Shown piece after piece: positions 11,401-20,400 of a stretch of 28,315 nucleotides of DNA. The notes under the pieces are model-generated. The model was not told the DNA's origin. It did no database searches and saw only the letters and a list, made by a program, of their open reading frames with translations. How positions within the stretch are numbered: the first letter of the stretch is position 1; the number at the start of each line of letters is the position of its first letter. The position numbers were made by a program, and so were the translations under genes. The DNA is from Ectocarpus siliculosus. Its lineage: Eukaryota > Sar > Phaeophyceae > Ectocarpales > Ectocarpaceae. The stretch spans positions 1 through 28,315 of the forward strand of contig FN648631.1 of assembly GCA_000310025.1 (NCBI GenBank), read 5' to 3'.

Positions 11401-14400
11401 CCCACCGCTGAGCAAACTCTGTCGTCCACCGCAGAGCAAACGCTTCCGTCCACCGTTGACCAAACCCTCCCACCTACCGTTGAACAAACTCTGCGGCCCA
11501 CCACCGAGCAAACGCCCCTATCCACCGTTGAGCAAACTCTGTCGTCCACCGCAGAGCAAACGCTCCCGTCTACCTTTGAGCAAACTCTGCCGTCCACGGC
11601 GGAGCAAACCCGCCTGCCTACCATTGAACAAACTCTGCCGCCCACCGCCGAGCAAACGCTCGCGTCCACCGTTGAGCAAACTGTCACACCCACCGGCAGA
11701 GCAAACGCTCCCGTCTACCGTTGGGCAAACGCTCTCGCCTACCGTTGAGCAAACTCTGTCGTTCACCGTTGACCAAACTGTCACACCCACCGCTGAGCAA
11801 ACTCTGTCGTCCACCGCAGAGCAAACGCTTCCGTCCACCGTTGACCAAACCCTCCCACCTACCATTGAACAAACTCTGCAGCCCACCACCGAGCAAACGC
11901 CCCTGTCCACCGTTGAGCAAACTCTGTCGTCCACCGCAGAGCAAACGCTCCCGTCTACCGTTGAGCAAACTCTGCCGTCCACGGCGGAGCAAACCCACCT
12001 GCCTACCATTGAACAAACTCTGCCGCCCACCGCCGAGCAAACGCGCGAGTCCACGGTTGAGCAAACTGTCACACCCACCGCAGAGCAAACGCTCCCGTCT
12101 ACTGTTGGGCAAACCGTCACACCCACCGCCGAGCAAACTCTGCCGCCCACCGTAGAGCAAACTCTGTCGCCCACCGTTGAGCAAACCCTCCCACCTACCA
12201 CGGAACAAACGCTGTCATCCACCGCCGAGCAAACTCTGTCGTCTACCGCTGAGCAAACGCTGCCGTCCACCGTCGGACAAACCGTCACAACGACCGTCGA
12301 GCAAACGTTCCCACCCACTGTTGGGCAAACTCTGTCGTCTACCGCAGATCAAACGCTCCCACCCACCGTGGAGCAAACTCTCCCACCCACCGTTGAGCAA
12401 ACGCTCTCGCCTACCATAGCCCAAACTCTCAGACCCACGGCTGCCCAAACTGTTACTCCCACTGTTCAACAGTCGCTACAACCCACACCAGAGCAGTCGC
12501 TTTCACCCAGCGCAGAGCGAGCGATCCCGCCTATCACCGAACCAACTGTCCCCCCTTCCCCAGGAGCCGCTGCTATCCCCACCCTCGAGACAACCCCGAC
12601 ACCTACCCTAGAGCAAACGGTACAGCCGTCCACAACCATTGCTGAAGGTGAAAGGCAAACCGCTCCGGTGCTCGCAATCGCAGAACTCGGACATGCATGC
12701 AGGGTAGACGATGGCCTTACGGCCCTTGTGTGGCGTTAGCATATTTGACCATGCGCTGCAGTCTGAGATCATGACGTTGTTGTACTGACAAAAGTTTATC
12801 GTTGAGATCTTGTCGACTGGTTGACACTAGCGCATCGTAACCGTTTGCCTAACCTCACCTTGTCCATCTTGCGTGTCTCATCGACAGTCCTGTCTCCGGC
12901 TCCAAGCCCCGGCATACTATCAACGACCGCACCAGAAGGTAAGATATCGATATTCCGCTCGGTCCTGTGCGCATGTCGCTCGAGGTTGCATCACCGCACT
13001 CGCCGTCCTCCTTACTGTAGGAAACAGCGTAGCGCAAAGGTATCGGCTTGGTAGCTTGTGGCATCGCACCGCACGATGGACACCAACTGCTGTGACCCGA
13101 TTTACCTCTGATAGGCCGATGTTGGTGGTGACCTGGCTCGGTCTGCCACGTCAGTGCCATGAACTCGAGTTCGAAATCATCGCTCCTCGTATTCCAGTCA
13201 GGCTGGTCGTGCCAACGACCTCAGTCGGACACACTCTGGCGTAAGTGTTTGCTGCAGTAGGGTTTTGGCCTCTTGCTAACGTTGCTTCTTCGCTGTCGTG
13301 GGTGTGATGGCGGTCACCCGGCTCCTGAATGTTGTTGTGTGACCAACAACAACGACGTCGACGATGGTTGCCGTTCCAGATTCCACCGCCTTCCCTACAC
13401 CATCGGGAGCAGCCGTTGCCACGCTGGAGCAATTCACCCCTGGACCAGCGATCCGTGCTACTTTGCCGGGGACCGTACCGCCTACGGCCGCCTTGACGCT
13501 GGCGCCAACTCCAGAGCAAACGCTCCCGTCCACCGTTGAGCAAACGATCATACCCACCGTTGAGCAAACCCTCCCGCCTACCATTGAGCAAACTCTGTCA
13601 TCCACCGCAGAGCACACCCTCTCGTCCACCGTTGACCAAACTGTCACACCCACCACCGAGCAAACGCTCCCGTCTACCATGCAACAACCTCCGCTGCCTA
13701 CCGCAGAGCAAACGCTCCTGTCCACCGTTGACCAAACTGTATCACCCACCATTGAGCAAACTCTAACACCCACGGCAGAGCAAACGCTCCCGTCCACCGT
13801 TGATCAAACTGTACCACCCACCGCCGAGCAAACTCTGTCGTCCACCACAGAGCAAACGCTTCCGTCCACCGTTCAGCAAACGATCACACCCACCACCGAG
13901 CAAACCCTCCCGCCTACCGTTGAACAAACTCTGCCACCTACCGCAGAGCAAACGCTCCCGTCCACCGTTGACCAAACTGTCACACCCACCGCCGAGCAAA
14001 TTCTGTCGTCCACCGAGCAAACGCTCCCGCCCACCGTTGAGCAAACTCTGTCGTCCACGGCGGAGCAAACCCTCGGAGGTATCATTGATCAAACTCTGTC
14101 GCCCACCGCAGAGCAAACCCTGCCGTCCACCGTTGACCAAACCCTCCTGCCTACCATTGAACAAACTCTCCCGCCTACCATTGAACAAACTCTGCCGCCT
14201 ACCGCAGAGCAAACGCTCCCGTCCACCGTTGACCAAACTGTCACACCCACCGCCGAGCAAACTCTGTCGTCCACTGCAGAGCAAACGCTTCCGTCCACCG
14301 TTGAGCAAACTCTGTCGTCCACAGCGGAGCAAACCCTCCCACCCACCATTGAACAAACTCTGTCATCCACCGCAGAGCAAACGCTCCCGTCCACCGTTGA

Positions 14401-17400
14401 TCAAACTGTACCACCCACCGCCGAGCAAACTCTGTCGTCCACCACAGAGCAAACGCTTCCGTCCACCGTTCAGCAAACGATCACACCCACCACCGAGCAA
14501 ACGCTCCCGCCTACCGTTGAACAAACTCTGCCGCCTACCGCAGAGCAAACGCTCCCGTCCACCGTTGACCAAACTGTCACACCCACCGCCGAGCAAATTC
14601 TGTCGTCCACCGAGCAAACGCTCCCGCCCACCGTTGAGCAAACTCTGTCGTCCACGGCGGAGCAAACCCTCGGAGGTATCATTGATCAAACTCTGTCGTC
14701 CACCGCAGAGCAAACCCTGCCGTCCACCGTTGACCAAACCCTCCTGCCTACCATTGAACAAACGCTCCCGCCTACCATTGAACAAACTCTGCCGCCTACC
14801 GCAGAGCAAACGCTCCCGTCCACCGTTGACCAAACTGTCACACCCACCGCCGAGCAAACTCTGTCGTCCACTGCAGAGCAAACGCTTCCGTCCACCGTTG
14901 AGCAAACTCTGTCGTCCACAGCGGAGCAAACCCTCCCACCCACCATTGAACAAACTCTGTCATCCACCGCAGAGCAAACTCTCCCGTCCACCGCTGAGCA
15001 AACTGTCACACCCACCGCCGAGCAAACGCTCCCACCTACCGTTGAACAAACTCTGCCGCCCACCGCAGAGCAAACGCTCCCGTCCACCGTTGACCAAACT
15101 GTCACACCCACTGCCGAGCAAAGTCTGCCGCCCACCGCCGAGCAAACGCTTCCGCCTACCGTTGGGCAAACCGTCACGCCCACCATTCAGCTAACTCTGT
15201 CGTCCACTGCAGAGCAAACGCTCCCGTTTACCGTTGACCAAACTGTCACACCCACCGCAGGGCAAACTCTGTGGTCCACCGCAGAGCAAACTGTGCCGCC
15301 CACCGTTCAGCAAACGTCGTCATCCACCGTTGAGCAAACCCTCCTGCCTACCATTGAGCAAACTCTCCCACCCACCGCAGAGCAAACGCTCCCGCCTACC
15401 ACTGAACAAACCGTCCCACCTTCCCCAGGAGCCACTTCTATCCCCACCCTTGTGACAACTCCAACACCTCTCCTAGAGCAAACGGTACAGCCGTCCATGT
15501 TCAGTGCTGAAGGTGAAACGACAACCGCTCCGTTGCTCGTAGCGGCAGAACTCGGATGTATACGAGGGGTGGTGAATGCCCGTAAGGCCGTTGTTTGGCG
15601 TTCGCGTGTTCGATCGCTTCCCCACCCTGTTATTATCGCTCATGTGCACGGAAAGGCAGAACTCGGATATGCCAAGTCGGGTGGGAAACGCTTGTAAATG
15701 CACGGTTTTCTTGGTGTATTCGGCCGTGCGACATTGTCCGAGCTCATTGCTGTGTTGTTGCCACAGTCCGGGTCTGGGAGACTGGGCGGGGTCGTTTGCT
15801 ATTTAGAAGAAGGCCCTCGGTGGTGGTAAGTGAGACGTGGGCGGACGATGAGAGAGCGGGCATGAAGAACGAGCGATAAACTAGACTGGGTGAGGAAAAA
15901 AAAACTTGTTGTGCCTCGCTGTGAGTGCGACGCTCAAGACACACGCCAGAGAGAAGAAGAAAATAAAAACGCCCGCCCGTGTCCGCATCCGCATTTTCTC
16001 TTCTCGTTGGCAGTGGTTTCTCCATCGCCGAGCCTTGAGTCAATAACGACGATCGCCCCGGCGAACGGTGAGAATGTAGGGCGGATGTCGGCCCAATCCC
16101 GCGTTACCGTCTTGTAGTCAGGATGTTTTTGGCACAGCGTGGGTTTCTGTAAGTGAGACCATTTTATTGTGCTGGCACCTAGGGTCGTCTTGTGGTTGTT
16201 GTCTCACTTCCGCATGCTCCACCAAAGACATTTTCAAGTATTCCTGTTCTGCTTAAATCCGCGTGCGACAAGGTCCTCTCCGACCCCGAGCCCTGGAGTT
16301 CTATCTACATTTTTCCTCATCATGTTTGAGTCGTTGCATGTGATGCATTTTCTATTTGACTCTGCAGCGTGCTGCCTTGGGAAGGCCCTGGTTGCGTGCG
16401 TGAAACTGTTTGACGAATTCGTTTGCTGACGAACACATTGAGGTGGCATGAAGACTTTTCGCAGTTGGTCGGCGAGTACGACGTGTTATCAAGGAATCTC
16501 TACCTGGCCGCATTCTTACCGTTTACGGCTCCAAACCAACCCGGAAGATCCTCATCCAGTAAAAATATCCAGAATCACAGAAAATATGGCATATCCCCCT
16601 CTTCCACCCTGGTTTGCTCGGCGTGTTGTATACCTTAGCGCCGACGCCAGCAGTGCAGCTGCTACCTTCGTCGACACCACCAGAGGCAGCCCCTGCCGGT
16701 GAAACTGACCGCGGGACTCCTGCACCTTCCCCAACGATAAGGTCGGGCGAGTTTACGGCAGATGCACCCTCAACGGCGGCACCATCAGCTTTAGGGGCGA
16801 ACGAGGTATTTCGCAGATTCACACATGACAACTGCGAAGGCGCATGCTTGCTTGGTTGGCAATTTTTTTCCCAGCAAACCCGCACTAGGATTGAAACCGT
16901 GAGAGCTGGACGCTGATGTCGCCTCTCTCAGTCGCTTCAGATTGCCAAAATGGAGTGCACTGTTTAGGGTCAGACGATCATCTCTGCTTCAGACTCCTGC
17001 CCAGGACTGCCAATCCATTCCAAACATTTCGTAAGTTTCCTTCCTCACCCCCTTGAAATTGCACCAGATTTCAATTTCTGGCTCTGTTGCCGCGGGAACG
17101 GTGTCTGTCGTGGCCGCCGTGGGTTTTGCGGCCGCCGGCGTGACTAGCGTGCTCTCGGCTGGTGCTTCTGGTGCTGCGGCCGCCGTATCCGCTGGTGCTT
17201 CAACGTCTGCTATCGCTCAAAACTTGGTACGTCAGTGCGCGTCGGTCGTGGGGAAAACTTTTGACATTACCAGCAGTTAGGGTTAGGGTTAGGGTTATCG
17301 CAGCTTCTACTTGATTTGGAGTAGAGCATTTGCATGTCGGGTGGATGTAAATACGATAGCAGAGAGAGTGCCAAACGTAGGTCTCGCGGTTGCGAGACAT

Positions 17401-20400
17401 TGCATTCGTGGCGCCAAAATGTCTTGGGTGTGCTCGCACTTGCGCTTATGACACGACTAGCATGGCTGGGAACCAGGCCAGAACCACCTTTCGCTGCGGC
17501 CCAACATTCATTTGTCAGCCAGTATCATGCATATGTGGTTCATCAACGCCCGATACCCCAGCACAAACCCAGAACGCATACATTGATATGTATGGTTTTT
17601 CATGCAAACACCCGCGTTGGTGCTCGTTCAACCTAGGGCAACGCGGGGATCGCAGCAGGTGGCCAGACTGGTGCCGGGTTACAGGATAGCTCCAGCATCC
17701 GACGGCCGTCAACAACGATGGCGATCGTGGCATTGGGACAACTTCAGTTTCTTGCGACGTTATCGCTGGTGGGCAATACAGGAACCGAAGATTCAAAACT
17801 CTACGACTTCGCGAACAACCTTAGGTGAGTGGTTGAACGTGTTGACTGGTTGTGGTGTTCTGGTCAAGGACGAGTTCACGGTCCAAAACGTGACTGAAAA
17901 AATGGAACCGTGATACCGCTGCCTTGCGGTCAACCCATGTACACTAATCCAATCGATGGCCATCAAGCGGTCCGGAAAAGTCAAAACGTCATTCACAGGT
18001 GGACCTTTTCCACTTTCGTCTGCTTTGAAGCCAAGAATCGGCAAGTTTGAAGTGGATCTTCCACGAACGCTTTGCCGACACCGACAGGTCCGATGAAAAA
18101 ATGCCTTGCGCGAGAACCGGTTTGTCGTTCCCTCGGATACGATGCTGTAGCTGTTGACCCCCAAACTTCACCACATGGTGTGTTGCTGATCGTGTCTGTT
18201 TGACATGGCAAAGGTGGATCAACCTTTGGCCTCCTGCGAGCTTCGCCCGCAGCTTCACGCCGGCAAGCATGTACGGTGAGCTGGACCAGGAAGGGGAGGA
18301 CGCCCGCAGCTTCACACGGGCAAGCATGTTCGGTGAGCTGGACCAGGAAGGAGAAGAAGGAGTGGAGAACGAAGAATCTGGCGACCTGAGCTCCGGCGTG
18401 TTCGTGGGAAATCTGGTGCTGTTCCTTATCATCCTTTTTATCATCTTTCTCATCCACATTACCGTGGCATCCGGGATCGAGGCGTACTGGCTGGCGAAGG
18501 TGCGGCGGTCTGCGGAGGTGGTGAATGAGTAATGTTCTTCTTAAGTTCCATCCAAACGCGACGGGTTGTCTAATGTTAGTAGCACATAAGCGGGCATTGA
18601 CTGAGTGCTTTCACAAACATGCCTGTAGGCTGGCTAAGGTATCTGGAGCACCTGAGTTGCGGCTCACCACGGTCGATTCCTGCCCCATATTCTGACGGTT
18701 CAGAAGTGCCAGATTCCGTTCTTCTAGTGTAACGGTAGTTGTGTTTCACGCCGGCACGATGCCCCTCTTTTTTCACACCTCCGTGCACACCTTCAGCGAG
18801 GCGCCGAGAAACACGTGGCCAGAGCTCAGCGCCGTGGCGTTCCCGTTCGTGAGCTTTCAGCAAGGCTCTCTAACCCGTGGGCGCCATTCGATCCGAACAG
18901 CGAGTCACAACGGTCGCTACGGACAGCTAAAACGAGCGGTGACGACGAGGGTGAAGCGGACGATACCGATGCAGAGGAAGGCATGCCAGAGACGGTGGGT
19001 AGATCGAAGCTGAGCAAGATCGCGGAGTGCAGGGAGAGGTCGCAGTCGGTCTGGCTCCACTTCCCGCACGTGGAGCTCATGTACCTGCTGTTTGCCTTCG
19101 AGGGTGCCGTCGCAGCGCAAGTGTCGGCTATCCGCGAGAACGCGACGCTATTGGTGCTCATCTTGGCGGTTCTGGCCCTGGTAAGCTCCCTTTCATGCAG
19201 CGCAGGCTATTATGATCCACCCGCGAGTATTTCCATGGACTGCAACGCCGCTGGCTTGAGTCACTTGGGGGTGTGGTGAAACGGTTTTATTTTTTGGGTA
19301 TCAGTGAACATTTTTCGCCTCTACAAGCGTGTGCCTATCAATGATGCACCTGACTCCCACCTTCCCCTCGCTGGCTCCCCGTCGCACATCTGATGTTCGT
19401 TCTGTCTGTGATTGCCGGGCGCGCGCGTGTGTGCTCATCGTCAGCTGTTCTTCCCTGTCCTCATGACGTTTAATGTCATGTGTACTTTCTTCGGCAAAAT
19501 TCGCTCCAAAAAACACATCGTCTTCATACCTAATGCGGACGACGCCGTCGAGGCCGAGTCTGACCTCTATACTAGCGTGCGCAGCTTCGGTTCCAAGGTC
19601 CGACGTGGCTTGAAGGAAAGTTACAGCATGTTTGCATGGTCGAACAAAGGGGAGTGGGAGTCGGTGGACACACCGGACGAAGAAGACAAACGGGCGAGAG
19701 ACTGGTTCCGGATCGGTTTCGAACCGCTTTTTGTGGACTTCACCGGGGCCGGATCTTGGTTCGCCGTCTACGCGCTCATCGAGGTGGGTGGATGCCGTCT
19801 GGTACCACCTGAAATAAGCTTTTTCGGCGCCTGCCTCGGAAGAACTCGTTGTCATGACCGTTGTCAGCGTGGTCGGATTTGGTCCTGCCTCTCTCCTCCT
19901 CGTGCTATCTCAACTTGTCGTTTTATTTCGCCACCGCGTGCGCGTGCAGCTGGTGGCTAACGCGGTCGTCGGCGTTGTGGTGGACAACAGCGTGCTGCAG
20001 CTCTCGCTTTTCGGTGCGTTCAACACAGTGTCCTTCCTGCTGCTGGTGGTCCTCAAGCCCTTCGCCAACGGGTTAGTAAAGATTTTCGTTCGCCAAGACG
20101 GGCATCACTCTTTCCGATGGATGGAAAAAAAGGGTTGGAAATGATTTTTCTCTCCGGCGAGGTGGAAAGCTGACGTGTTTGTGATGTTTGACGTCAGCAG
20201 CTTTTCTGCTGCTGTCTGTTACATAGTGATCACGGTATTGCTGCTCACGGGTCTGGACTACAGGTGACTCACAGAACTGCGACTTGGGCGTGCAGCGGGC
20301 TGCTTCTTTCTGAAAAACGTTGTAACGGTATGGACACATGCAAGTACTCGCCTCCTCGTCATTGAGGCGTTGGATTTGTCGAAGCGTGAACCTTTTTGAC

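Noticed and set aside
8584-12739. Very long basic frame (KRSRPPLSK repeats) as a separate gene
   Set aside because: It is the frameshifted reading of the same 24-nt minisatellite, open only because the period is a multiple of three.
8657-15186. Minus-strand Cys-rich frames (VCSAVGGRVCS repeats)
   Set aside because: Antisense shadow of the minisatellite. No flanking gene structure, and no start or exon logic.
16943-16963. EGF-like fragment (CQNGVHC)
   Set aside because: Only two cysteines, no further EGF spacing, and a frame that cannot be joined in phase to the neighbouring exons.
17031-17067. 37-nt intron between gtaagt and the acceptor of the first membrane exon
   Set aside because: Too short, and the joined frames do not agree in phase. 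The acceptor is more likely paired with the donor at 16806.
17277-17297. Chromosome end or telomere
   Set aside because: Only three and a half units, with coding exons on both sides.
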